43,274 nt of DNA from Prevotella sp. UBA7594 (GCA_002490315.1 DLKG01000030.1:5907-49180), one strand, 5' to 3'; positions 34,215 to 43,231 are shown, numbered from the stretch's first letter. The notes: generated from the letters alone by a model not told the origin. Translations and numbers: made by a program.

Positions 34215-34245
34215 CTAAAGTATTGTTATTCCTTAATAATACACA
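34215..34245 (-). promoter_or_regulatory. Putative outward promoter reading into left susC
   Basis: Read on the minus strand, TGTG (34245-34242) and TACTTTAG (34222-34215) are 19 bases apart. Each differs by one base from TTTG and TAnnTTTG. The -7 element lies 11 bases inside the left inverted repeat, so transcription would pass through the repeat into susC. In the flipped orientation the same element would face the right susC. No equally good element faces right in the present orientation. Confidence 0.45.
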
Positions 34246-34545
34246 TTGTTGATGATAATAAGACCATAACACCCTTTCTGTGCTTTTTTTGTTAAATTTT
34301 AAAATTCGTTTGCAAAATTACGTATTATTTGTTACCCATCCAAATATTTTAACTCAAAAAGTAAGATTTTGTTGCAAATTCATTACAAATCACAAAAAAT
34401 AGTGATATTTTCCTTAATAATTACAAGTTGCAAGTTTCGATACGAAACAAACTGACGCAAAATTGCCGTTTCTTGCATTTTGTCACGAAACGCGCCGTTT
34501 TACTGACACCAATTCTTAACGGACGTTAACAGCACTGGAGATTTC

Positions 34546-34584
34546 GAAAAGTGCCACTTTGGGTAAGCTAAAGTGGCGCTTTAG
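34546..34584 (-). terminator. Recombinase-gene terminator; repeat-family member
   Basis: On the minus strand, gccacttt and aaagtggc (34577-34570 and 34560-34553) pair and are followed by acttttc. An overlapping alternative hairpin ctaaag/ctttag also fits. The sequence closely matches the terminator at 13775-13817. Confidence 0.6.
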
Positions 34585-34612
34585 GAGCGACAAAAGTAGC
34601 GTTTTCATTTTG

Positions 34613-35587
34613 TCATTCAAGTCCGAGTTTGTCGATGAGTTTGTGGTTGATGTCGGCGAGCGAGGGGTCAAAGAGGCTCTTTATATATATTAAGGTGGTG
34701 CTGACGGTTGTATGCCCCATCGCCTTGCCTATGAGTTTAAGGTCGACATTGTTCTTATAGGCGAGGCTTGCCCATGAGTGGCGCGCCACGTAAGAGGAAA
34801 GGTGGCGCGAGCAATGCGCCATCTCCGCAAGGCGGCAGAGGGAATAGTTGTAGGAGCGCAGGCGTGAGAGATACTGCCTGTGGAGCGTGACATCGTCGGA
34901 GGCATCGAGGATGGGAAACACGAAGTCGGACGCAGGATTGTCGAGACGCCTCATTATCTCCTCCATGCATGGCTCCACGGCAACGCTGATGCGCTGTGCC
35001 GTCTTGCGGCGCGCATAATGTATCTGTCCGCCGCTCACCTGGCTCTTGCGCAGATAGGCGATGTCCACGAAGGGCATCCCCATGGCGCAGAAACTGAAGA
35101 TGAAGATGTCGCGCGCCAGGGCGAGCAGTGAGCCTTCAGGAAGATTCAGGGCACGGAGGCGGCGCAGGTCATCGGCGGTGGCGCTGCGCTTGGCTGTCAT
35201 CTCTCGCCCCGTGAAGACGCGCCGGAAGAGCGCCGCGTCGGTGGTGGCAAGCCCGAGGTCAGTGGCGCGGCGATGGAGTGTGCGAAGGGCGCGCATGTAA
35301 GCTGAAACGGTGTTCATGCAGAGTCCGCGCGTGCACAGCCACGACTGGTAGTCGGTGAGGAGTGGCACTGTGAGGTCGGCAAAGCGCCATTGCGCATGGC
35401 CGAGAAACGAAGAGAGAGAGCGGGCGGCAGTTAGGTAGTTGGCGGCGGTTTTGAAGCGGCGCGCCGCCATTGCCGCGGCAACCTCCGCCTCCACAAATGC
35501 CATGCCCGTCGTGGAGGTTTTCTGTTTGTCTGTTTCGGCTTTCTTGCGCCGAAGACTGAAGTCTAATTCAATTTTAAAATGAACCAT
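34613..35587 (-). CDS. Tyrosine site-specific recombinase (Bacteroidetes invertase type)
   Basis: The 324-residue protein has an N-terminal SAM-like core-binding domain (about 30-130). The catalytic domain shows FVDIAYLRKS, K195 in YARRKT, SYVARHSWASLAY (R269, H270), GH at 291-292 in AMGHTTVSTT, and the nucleophile Y301 (LIYIKS). This is the family of Bacteroides invertases acting on surface-protein and capsule switches. One oddity stands out. The position that often carries the first catalytic Arg, just before GM.FVD, reads CAMGMPFVD with no Arg. It may be inactive alone or use another Arg. It is the only gene inside the inverted repeats, and no phage genes are nearby. Confidence 0.9.
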   Translation of the reverse strand: MVHFKIELDFSLRRKKAETDKQKTSTTGMAFVEAEVAAAMAARRFKTAANYLTAARSLSSFLGHAQWRFADLTVPLLTDYQSWLCTRGLCMNTVSAYMRALRTLHRRATDLGLATTDAALFRRVFTGREMTAKRSATADDLRRLRALNLPEGSLLALARDIFIFSFCAMGMPFVDIAYLRKSQVSGGQIHYARRKTAQRISVAVEPCMEEIMRRLDNPASDFVFPILDASDDVTLHRQYLSRLRSYNYSLCRLAEMAHCSRHLSSYVARHSWASLAYKNNVDLKLIGKAMGHTTVSTTLIYIKSLFDPSLADINHKLIDKLGLE

Positions 35588-35657
35588 AATGCTGTTTGGT
35601 TTTAATTGTTTTATGTGCTTTAAAATGCTGAATAAGCATTTATGGTGCAGTTTGATG

Positions 35658-35665
35658 CAAATATA
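35658..35665 (-). promoter_or_regulatory. Recombinase promoter -7 element
   Basis: Read on the minus strand, TATATTTG matches TAnnTTTG exactly, about 70 bases before the recombinase start codon. Its -33 region would fall inside the right inverted repeat. Because both repeat copies are identical, the promoter would be kept in either orientation, and a recombinase bound at the repeat could repress it. Confidence 0.5.
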
Positions 35666-35673
35666 CTACTTTC

Positions 35674-35704
35674 CTGCCTTTCCACCTCGCCCGACAAGGT
35701 GGAA
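35674..35704. repeat. Inverted repeat, right copy (putative recombinase crossover site)
   Basis: This is the exact reverse complement of 34173-34203 over 31 bp, reading ctgcct followed by the arms ttccacct and aggtggaa around cgcccgaca. It ends 69 bases before the right susC start codon, mirroring the 72 bases on the left. Confidence 0.9.
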
Positions 35705-35773
35705 TCCCATAAGTATGCAAGTCTTTCAGCAGAATACAAAATTACATTATATTTACACAAACAGCAGATTTTT

Positions 35774-38764
35774 ATGAAAAAAAGACTGACAATGACGCTT
35801 GCCACGCTCTCCCTCAGCGCGGGGATGGCCATGGCACAGAGCAGCGTCACCGGCGTGGTCACCTCAAGCGAGGACGGCGAGCCTGTGATCGGCGCCACAG
35901 TGAAAGTCAAGGGTTCCACAGACCAAGGCGCCGTGACCAACGTGGACGGCGAGTTCAAAATCAATGCTAAGCCCGGCACGGAGCTTATCATCACCTACAT
36001 CGGCATGCAGCCCAAAACCGTGAAGGCATCAGGCAACATGCGCATCAGCCTCGATGCCGACAGCGAGACGCTGGGAGAGGTTGTCGTAATGGGTTACGGC
36101 TCGGCCCGTAAGCTCGGCACCATCGCCGGCTCAGTGGCGACAGTGGGTGGCGACAAGCTCACAAACCGCCCCGTGGCTAACATCGCCGACGCCCTTCAGG
36201 GACAAGTGGCCGGTCTGCAGGTGATGACTTCTTCGGGTGAGCCGTCTGCCACAGCATCTATGCGTGTACGCGGTTTCTCTTCTCTCAACGCATCAACAGA
36301 TCCGCTCTACATTCTTGACGGAAGCATGATTAGCCAAAACACATTCCTTTCGCTCAATCCCAACGACATAGAGAACATCACGGTTCTCAAGGACGCATCC
36401 TCTACAGCTGTATACGGCTCTCTTGCCGCCAACGGAGTTGTCATCATCACATCAAAGAAAGGAAAGTTCGGCGAGGCAGCCACAGTGACTGTATCTGCCC
36501 AGTACGGAGTGTCCGTACTCGCTGGCGACAAAACCACAATGATGGACGCCAACCAGTGGATGGCGTTCCAGGAGATGCTGACGCCAAGCATAGCAAGCAA
36601 CGCCGACTATCTCAGAAAGCGCAACTTCTACCAGAAGACCGGCATCTCCACCAACTGGCGCAAGTACCTCTTCGGCGACGCCACCCCGACATGGCAGGTA
36701 GACGCATCGGTACGTGGCGGCACGCAGAGCGTCAACTACCTCGTGTCCTTCGGCCATTACAAGATGGACGGCATCATGGACGACTCTGGATTGCAGCGCG
36801 AGACGCTTCGTGCCAACATCGAAATCAACGCGACCCCATGGCTGAAGATTGGCTCCAACGGCAACCTCGCCTTCATCAAAGCCTCAACCACTACATGGGG
36901 CTCCACTGGCAACAGCCTCTACAACAAGACTTTCGCTGCCCGTATGTACCTGCCGACACAGTCGCCCTACGAGATTCTCGGCGCCGACTACGACAACGGC
37001 ACGTTCACTGGCTACGGCAAGAAGCTTCACGCCTACTCCAACATGAGCGGACTCTACTCTCCCGAGTGGCTCGCCGACCTCCAGCCGTCGAGCAACGACC
37101 GTATCCGTATCAACGAGGGACTCTATGTAAACATCAACCCCATAAAGGGACTCAACATACGCTCATACGTAGGTCTTGACGCCAACGACTACCGCTCGCA
37201 TTACCTCTGCTACAACACGCAGGGCGAGGACTACAACATCTTCCCCACGGGCCATGCTGCAGAGTCAATGTCGCGCTACTATCGATACACGGTGACGAAC
37301 ACTGCCGAGTACAAGTTCAATGTAGCCAAAAGACATGACTTCACAGTGCTCCTCGGACAGGAGACAACGAAGTCGCGCTCCGAGGCGTTCAGCACCCAAA
37401 CCGGCGGCCTCGAGGACAACCGCCTCACGCTCATGCCCTTCGGCAAGCAAAGTCTGACGAGCATTCCCGGACAAAGCAAGAGCGACGAGGTGCGCAACTC
37501 ATGGTTCACGCAAATCAACTACAACTACGACGGACGCTACTTCGTCGACCTCTCCGGACGACGCGACGGCTCCTCGCTCTTCGCCGAGGGACACCGCTGG
37601 GGCACGTTCGGCTCAGCCGCGCTCATGTGGAACGCCACTGGCGAGAAATTCATGCAACCTTACAAGAATTGGCTCAATGAGCTACACGTGAAAGTAAGCT
37701 ACGGCGTCGTGGGCAACTCCGGCATCAGCACCAATCTCTTCCGTGCCCTCACAGGCACATCCGGCACCTACGGCGGCGTCACCGGACTCGCCCCCGTCAA
37801 CGCATCCAACCCCGAACTCTCCTGGGAGACGGTCAACATCCTCAACGCCGGCATCTCAGGCAAGCTGTTCCACCGCCTGACATTCAACGTAGAGTTCTAC
37901 GACAAGCGCACCAACAACATGCTCCTTTACGTGCCCGTGTCCTACACGACAGGATACGCATCACGCATCAAGAACATCGGCAACATGTACAACCGCGGCG
38001 TGGAATTCTCGCTGGGGTATGACATCATACACAACAAGGACTGGTACTGGAACGCGAACGTGGCTGCCGGATACAACCGCAACCGCATTACAAAACTCTT
38101 CAACGGACTCAACGAATACGTCAACTCCTCAACCTCAAAATACGAGATAGGACACGACCCGACGGAGTTCTACATGGTGCGCTGGAGCCACGTCGACCCG
38201 CGCGACGGACAGAACGTATGGCTCGACAAATACGGCAACGAAACCAAGGTCTACGACGAGAACAACCGTGTGCAGACAGGCAAGACCGCCAACGCCCCGT
38301 GGACGTTCGGACTGCAGACGACAGCAGCATGGAAGGGCCTGCAACTCGACGTGCAGTTCTCCGGCGTGTTCGGACGCTCCATGATCAACCAGGAGCGATA
38401 CTTCACGGAGAACCCGACATTCGGCTCCACATGGAACCAATCGACGAAGATGCTCAACATGTGGATGAAGCCGGGCGACGTCACCGACATCGCAGCAGCA
38501 AGCGCCACACGCCAGTCGGACACTCACCTTCTCGAGAACGCCAATTTCCTCCGCCTGAAGAGCCTACAACTCTCCTACACACTACCGGAGAAATGGCTTG
38601 AGCCTACACGCATACTCAAGGGTGTAAAGGTGTACTTCGTATCGCGCAATCTCCTCACCTTCACAAGCTACAGCGGCTACGACCCCGAGGTTGACTCATA
38701 CCTATCAATCGGCGACTATCCAAACACACGCCAGTTCTCGTTCGGAGCACAGCTAACATTCTAA
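35774..38764 (+). CDS. SusC/RagA-type TonB-dependent transporter, right operon
   Basis: This 996-residue outer-membrane transporter is paralogous to the left susC. It has the same signal peptide (MKKRLTMTLATLSLSAGMAMA), regulatory-like domain and plug motif GEVVVMGYGS. Its barrel is closely similar and ends FSFGAQLTF. Differences are scattered, with more in extracellular-loop-like regions after about residue 500. The frame stays open upstream to 35642, but that extension crosses the recombination repeat and would bury the signal peptide, so 35774 is the start. No strong promoter is seen between the repeat and this start, which suggests the operon is silent in the orientation shown. Confidence 0.96.
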   Translation: MKKRLTMTLATLSLSAGMAMAQSSVTGVVTSSEDGEPVIGATVKVKGSTDQGAVTNVDGEFKINAKPGTELIITYIGMQPKTVKASGNMRISLDADSETLGEVVVMGYGSARKLGTIAGSVATVGGDKLTNRPVANIADALQGQVAGLQVMTSSGEPSATASMRVRGFSSLNASTDPLYILDGSMISQNTFLSLNPNDIENITVLKDASSTAVYGSLAANGVVIITSKKGKFGEAATVTVSAQYGVSVLAGDKTTMMDANQWMAFQEMLTPSIASNADYLRKRNFYQKTGISTNWRKYLFGDATPTWQVDASVRGGTQSVNYLVSFGHYKMDGIMDDSGLQRETLRANIEINATPWLKIGSNGNLAFIKASTTTWGSTGNSLYNKTFAARMYLPTQSPYEILGADYDNGTFTGYGKKLHAYSNMSGLYSPEWLADLQPSSNDRIRINEGLYVNINPIKGLNIRSYVGLDANDYRSHYLCYNTQGEDYNIFPTGHAAESMSRYYRYTVTNTAEYKFNVAKRHDFTVLLGQETTKSRSEAFSTQTGGLEDNRLTLMPFGKQSLTSIPGQSKSDEVRNSWFTQINYNYDGRYFVDLSGRRDGSSLFAEGHRWGTFGSAALMWNATGEKFMQPYKNWLNELHVKVSYGVVGNSGISTNLFRALTGTSGTYGGVTGLAPVNASNPELSWETVNILNAGISGKLFHRLTFNVEFYDKRTNNMLLYVPVSYTTGYASRIKNIGNMYNRGVEFSLGYDIIHNKDWYWNANVAAGYNRNRITKLFNGLNEYVNSSTSKYEIGHDPTEFYMVRWSHVDPRDGQNVWLDKYGNETKVYDENNRVQTGKTANAPWTFGLQTTAAWKGLQLDVQFSGVFGRSMINQERYFTENPTFGSTWNQSTKMLNMWMKPGDVTDIAAASATRQSDTHLLENANFLRLKSLQLSYTLPEKWLEPTRILKGVKVYFVSRNLLTFTSYSGYDPEVDSYLSIGDYPNTRQFSFGAQLTF

Positions 38765-38793
38765 CATATCACGACAAGACAAGGAATATAGAC

Positions 38794-40380
38794 ATGAAAA
38801 AGAAATATTTAATATTGGCTCTCGCAGCTGTCCTTGCGACATCATCGTGCGACCTCGACACAAAGCCTTACGGCTACATCGACACCGACACCGCACTGCA
38901 GAACCCGTCCAACTTCAAGGCCGCACGCGCTGCCCTCTACACCTACCTGGAGAAATGCGTCGGCGGAACGGTGTACAACGCGTCAGACATACAGAGCGAC
39001 TGCTTCAACGCCGTGGCAGGATTCACCAACACCTACGGCGACATGTACCGCTGGGACTTCACTACCAACTCCAGCTACTTCAGCTCTACCTACGGTAGCT
39101 TCCAAGGGCTCATCAACCACGCCAACTTCATCATCGACGCTTACCAGAAGGCCGACCCCGACAACAACCCGGCACTCTTCCCCGAGAGCGATGACAGCGA
39201 CGAAGGACTGAACATTGCACGCGCCGCCATCGGCGACGCCTACTTCATGCGCGCCTACGCCATCTTCGGGCTCATACAGTACTTCTGCCCCGCCTACACG
39301 GCAGAAAACGCCAACACGCCTGACCTCGGTGCATCCTACAGACTTGACTTCAACCCCTCTTTCGACGCCATCAACTATCCTGGTCGAAAGACGCTTGCCG
39401 AATCCTACCAGCAGGTGTACGACGACCTCGACAAGGCTGCACAGTACGTCACGCTCAAGCAGGAGGTGAACACCCAAACGTACCACAACGCCTACGTGTC
39501 GCTCGACGCCATCCACGCACTGCGCGCCCGCGTCGCACTCTGCCACAAGGACTACACGCTGGCAGCCAAGGAGGCAGACGTCGTAATCAACAACACCGCG
39601 GCGGGATACGCCCTCAACTCCACTGCCGCACAGATGAAGAACGAATGGTGGTACGACTGCCGCAGTGCCCTCTCCAACGCCACTACAAATGAGGTGATAT
39701 TCGCTCTCGTCAGCACTGACGTCTCCAATCTCCCCCCAACAACGGGTAGCATCTTCGTACAAAAGACCAGTATCAGCGTCCCCGACTACATACCGACCAA
39801 GGACGTACTCAACCTGTACGACGACAATGACATCAGAAAGAATGTCTATTTCACCTCAAAGTCGCTGCAGACCACGCAAGGAGCGACCGGAAACCTGAAG
39901 GTATTCAACAAATATCCCAAAGACGGATACTGGTATCTGTACACACAGGAGGAGAGTGCCGAAGCCGCACATGAGCCCAAGGTGTTCCGCCTGCCGGAGA
40001 TGTACCTCATCTCCGCCGAGGCTTATGCCCTTCAGGACACTCCCAACATGACGCGCGCGTCGAAGCGCCTCAACGACCTGCGCAAGAAGCGCATACCAGG
40101 CTTACGCACATCAACCTTCACCAATCCCGAAGACCTCATGTCCGTACTCCGCGACGAACGTCTGCGCGAGTTCATCGGTGAGGGCATGCGCCTCACCGAC
40201 CTCAAGCGATGGGGTATGGGCGTGAAGCGCGGCACGCCGCAGCAACTCGACTTCTGCAGCGTGCCAGGCAGCAACACCACTGGGCTCGACAAGCCTGCCG
40301 GCAACTACCGCATGACGTGGCCCTTGCCGAAGAACGAGGTGGAGGTGAACAAGAACGCCAAGCAAAACACAGGCTACTAA
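38794..40380 (+). CDS. SusD/RagB-type nutrient-binding lipoprotein, right operon
   Basis: The 528-residue product has a lipobox ending TSSC (Cys19) followed by DLDTKP. It has the RagB/SusD fold motifs: FRLPEMYLISAEAYALQD, RLNDLRKKRI, LRDERLREFIGEGMRLTDLKRWG. It is paralogous to the left SusD, most diverged around residues 270-360. It begins 29 bases after the right susC stop codon, the same spacing as on the left. Confidence 0.95.
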   Translation: MKKKYLILALAAVLATSSCDLDTKPYGYIDTDTALQNPSNFKAARAALYTYLEKCVGGTVYNASDIQSDCFNAVAGFTNTYGDMYRWDFTTNSSYFSSTYGSFQGLINHANFIIDAYQKADPDNNPALFPESDDSDEGLNIARAAIGDAYFMRAYAIFGLIQYFCPAYTAENANTPDLGASYRLDFNPSFDAINYPGRKTLAESYQQVYDDLDKAAQYVTLKQEVNTQTYHNAYVSLDAIHALRARVALCHKDYTLAAKEADVVINNTAAGYALNSTAAQMKNEWWYDCRSALSNATTNEVIFALVSTDVSNLPPTTGSIFVQKTSISVPDYIPTKDVLNLYDDNDIRKNVYFTSKSLQTTQGATGNLKVFNKYPKDGYWYLYTQEESAEAAHEPKVFRLPEMYLISAEAYALQDTPNMTRASKRLNDLRKKRIPGLRTSTFTNPEDLMSVLRDERLREFIGEGMRLTDLKRWGMGVKRGTPQQLDFCSVPGSNTTGLDKPAGNYRMTWPLPKNEVEVNKNAKQNTGY

Positions 40381-40401
40381 AATAAATATACAATCCGCCG
40401 A

Positions 40402-40468
40402 CCATGCATGGATATTGCCCGGAAGACTGCCACCAAAGGGGCTTTCCCGGCGCAACATCCACGCACGG
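40402..40468 (+). other. Intercistronic hairpin between right susD and lipoprotein genes
   Basis: Arms at 40402-40418 and 40452-40468 are complementary over 17 positions with three mismatches. A smaller cccggaag/ctttcccgg pairing lies inside. No T-run follows. The left operon has its hairpin at a different junction, between lipoprotein and peptidase. Confidence 0.4.
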
Positions 40469-40509
40469 AGGCGTAAACCAATGGTAAAAACTTCAAAAAC
40501 GAATAGATA

Positions 40510-41490
40510 ATGAAATATCTGAAACTCTTTATACTCATGATCGCGGCGACGGCGTTCTCTGCTTGCTCTGACGACGACAAGTACAACACCGAAAGCACGA
40601 CAACCGTTGAATTCGCCAGCAGCACACTGTCCGTGAAGGAAAACGCAGGTCTTGCCTCCATTCCCGTGAGGATAAACGGCAAGCGCAATGGCAAAATACG
40701 CATCAGCATCACCACCGAGGGAACAGGAGCCAACGCCGCGCAGGAAAGCACGACAGGATCCGAAGGCGACTACATGATGACTACCAAGACGCTCTCTGTC
40801 GACTGCGACACGCTCACCTCCGAAGAGCTCAACTTCGAGATGTCAATCTTCGACGACGACATCATCAACCCCGACCGCACGCTGCGCATGACGCTCTCCG
40901 TGGAAGGTGCGCAACTGGGAGCCAACAGCACCTGCGACATCACCATCGCCAACAATGAAAGGACTCTCTACGATCTGTTCGCTGGCGACTACACCATGAC
41001 ATTCCTACAGCCACGCATTGACGACAACGGATACGTAAAGGACGACAACGGCAACTACATCATGGACGAGCGCACCTGCGACGTCACACTCAAAGTGGTT
41101 TCTGACGAGACAAGCAGCGACTACGGCAAGCGTATCTTCGCACGCGCCGACAATATACTTCTGAGTCCGCCGTTCAGCGGAGCCACATCCCTCTCATGGA
41201 CATTCAACTACAGCTATGACGAGACGGCAAAGAAAGGCACACTCTCCTTCAACTGCTCCGACGACGACATCTTCTTCTCCACCAACGGCATTAACTGCTT
41301 CTGGCAGGTATTGAACGGCGAAGAGACAGCCAATGGAGAAATCACAGCCAGCTGGACGCCGACCGAGGAAAACAAGCCTGCAACAAGATTTGCCTTCACT
41401 GAAGGCGGACCGTTGCTCTTCGTAGGCGAGTCCGACGGAGTCAAGAATGTGTTCACAGATATCTACAACATTATGCTGACAAAGAAATGA
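40510..41490 (+). CDS. SusCD-associated lipoprotein, Calx-beta-like domain, right operon
   Basis: The 326-residue product has a lipoprotein signal ending FSAC (Cys19) followed by SDDDK. The Calx-beta-like region (VEFASSTLSVKENAGLASIPV, then LNFEMSIFDDDIINPDRTLRM) and a beta-rich second half match the left paralogue in plan. The N-terminal half is well conserved; the second half diverges. Its stop codon overlaps the start of the peptidase gene in an ATGA, which suggests translational coupling not present in the left operon. Confidence 0.75.
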   Translation: MKYLKLFILMIAATAFSACSDDDKYNTESTTTVEFASSTLSVKENAGLASIPVRINGKRNGKIRISITTEGTGANAAQESTTGSEGDYMMTTKTLSVDCDTLTSEELNFEMSIFDDDIINPDRTLRMTLSVEGAQLGANSTCDITIANNERTLYDLFAGDYTMTFLQPRIDDNGYVKDDNGNYIMDERTCDVTLKVVSDETSSDYGKRIFARADNILLSPPFSGATSLSWTFNYSYDETAKKGTLSFNCSDDDIFFSTNGINCFWQVLNGEETANGEITASWTPTEENKPATRFAFTEGGPLLFVGESDGVKNVFTDIYNIMLTKK

Positions 41491-43187
41491 CACACAAGCT
41501 AATAGCCATCACTCTGCTTGCCGCAACAGCTACGCAGATGTGCGCCCGTGAGCGCACTGACGGCGAGATGATAAAGGCAGCTGCTGCCATACTCGCGCAA
41601 ACCACGCCGTCGGGACTCGCGCGCACTTATGCTACACAACCCCTGCGGGTGCTTGCGAAAGCCTCCGAGCTGACGGTGGTGGGCAGAGACGCCGGAGGAT
41701 TTGCCATCATCGCCAACGACGACATCTTCAAAGCCGTATTCGCGTATTCCGACGCGGCATACAACGACGGCGGCACCAACCCGGCTTTCGACTGGTATGT
41801 CAGCGAGCTCAATGCCTCGCTCACACAGGCGAAGACTGAGGGACACAACCTTGAGAAGGTTAGACCGGCAAGGGAATACGCCAACAAGGTGGACGAGCTC
41901 CTCACCAGCCGCTGGGGACAGGACACGCCCTACAACCTACTAACGCCCAAATACACCGACAAAACCACGGGCAACAAGGTGAACTACGTCACGGGCTGCG
42001 TCGCCACGGCAATGGCGCAGATATTGTACTTCCATAAATATCCCGTCAAGGGCGAGGGAGACATCATCTACGATTTCGCTCCAGGCGGAGGCGAACCGTC
42101 GCAGACGCTTGAAGCCGACTTCTCCGACACCTACTACGACTGGGCGAACATGCTCGACACCTACACTGCTGGCGCCTACAACGACGCACAGGCAAAGGCT
42201 GTCGCAACGCTCATGCTCCACTGCGGCTACTCTGTACGCATGCAGTACACGAAGTCGGGCTCCGGAGCTTATTCGAGAGAGGCATGCCGCGCGCTGCGCG
42301 AAAACTTCGGATGCAAGGAATGGACGCGATACCTCTCACGCGACATCTACAACGTGAGCGAATGGATGCAGATTATCTTCAAGGAGCTCAACGACCGCTG
42401 CCCCGTGCTCTACGGCGGACAGTCGTCTTCCGGAGGCCACTGCTTCGTGCTTGACGGCTATGACAAGGACGGACTCGTGCACGTCAACTGGGGCTGGAAC
42501 GGCAGCCAAAACGGATTTTTCGACATTGCATCCCTGAACGGATACAACAGCGGGCAAAAACTCGTGTATGTACGACCCGCCTCCGACCCGCGCTATGACG
42601 ACAGATACAAGTCTATATTTGGAATGTTGGAGAATTTCAATTGCGACTTCGACGACAATATCCTGTATGTCAACGGCAACGATATTGGCAACTTAGACAT
42701 AGACGAGTTCAACGGATGCATACAGCTCAGGGCAACAAACACTGCGACTGGTGAAGACGTGAAGTTGAAGGATCTGGAACGCTTAACAAGCCTTACCTAC
42801 GGCTATTCTGGAGCTGTCAGAAGAAACTCTGCCGACATGGGCGACCTCGCCGACGGCACCTACCGCGTCTACCTCGCCTCTCTCTCCGACGACGAGGAAG
42901 AGCCACAGCCTGTGCGCACAAGCGAGAAATACAACAACAGCTACATTGTCAACATAAAGGGCGGCACCATCACAAGCTGCGAGCCTGAAAGCGACAGCAG
43001 CTGGACAGCAATAAAAAGCGTGAAAACAAACGGCTCAACAGGCAGCGACGTAACGCGCGTCTTCGACACTACAGGACGCCTGCTTCTCTCCTCCCCTACC
43101 GCCACGTTCTCTCTCGACGACATGCCAACCTCAGGCGTCCTTATCGTCAAGAACGGCTCAAAGGCGGCAAAGGTAGTGAAACGCTAA
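41487..43187 (+). CDS. C10-family cysteine peptidase (streptopain/interpain-like), right operon
   Basis: The 566-residue precursor has a signal peptide (about 1-20), a prodomain, then a C10 catalytic domain. Cys171 is in TGCVATAMAQ, His317 in GGHCFVLDGY, and VHVNWGWNG follows. The stretch from the catalytic Cys to about residue 260 is almost the same as the left paralogue. After about residue 355 the two differ much more. It ends with a type IX-like tail (VFDTTGRLLLSS...GVLIVKNGSKAAKVVKR). The start overlaps the upstream lipoprotein stop by 4 bases. Confidence 0.93.
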   Translation: MTHKLIAITLLAATATQMCARERTDGEMIKAAAAILAQTTPSGLARTYATQPLRVLAKASELTVVGRDAGGFAIIANDDIFKAVFAYSDAAYNDGGTNPAFDWYVSELNASLTQAKTEGHNLEKVRPAREYANKVDELLTSRWGQDTPYNLLTPKYTDKTTGNKVNYVTGCVATAMAQILYFHKYPVKGEGDIIYDFAPGGGEPSQTLEADFSDTYYDWANMLDTYTAGAYNDAQAKAVATLMLHCGYSVRMQYTKSGSGAYSREACRALRENFGCKEWTRYLSRDIYNVSEWMQIIFKELNDRCPVLYGGQSSSGGHCFVLDGYDKDGLVHVNWGWNGSQNGFFDIASLNGYNSGQKLVYVRPASDPRYDDRYKSIFGMLENFNCDFDDNILYVNGNDIGNLDIDEFNGCIQLRATNTATGEDVKLKDLERLTSLTYGYSGAVRRNSADMGDLADGTYRVYLASLSDDEEEPQPVRTSEKYNNSYIVNIKGGTITSCEPESDSSWTAIKSVKTNGSTGSDVTRVFDTTGRLLLSSPTATFSLDDMPTSGVLIVKNGSKAAKVVKR

Positions 43188-43231
43188 CCCGAATGCTGTT
43201 TCGACCGCTTAAAGCATAAAGCAAGAATATA

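Larger units (their letters stand above)
34173..35704. other. Putative invertible segment carrying the recombinase gene and a promoter
   Basis: The segment is bounded by the perfect 31-bp inverted repeats. It contains the recombinase gene, its terminator, an outward-facing promoter-like element at the left edge and an inward-facing recombinase promoter at the right edge. Recombination between the repeats would invert about 1.5 kb without touching any coding sequence of the flanking operons. The 34204-34612 stretch has no gene; it holds the outward promoter and the recombinase terminator. Confidence 0.75.

Noticed and set aside
34613..35587. Recombinase as a prophage or integrative-element integrase
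   Set aside because: No phage, conjugation or tRNA attachment features are nearby, and the gene sits between perfect inverted repeats and paired surface operons, which fits an invertase.
35642..35773. 44-codon N-terminal extension of the right susC
   Set aside because: It crosses the inverted repeat, has no signal sequence, and would place the clear signal peptide MKKRLTMTLATL internally; the left susC has no equivalent.
31113..38764. Mirror-image susC genes as an assembly artefact
   Set aside because: The two copies differ at many positions and their downstream genes diverge further, so they are true paralogues rather than a duplicated contig end.
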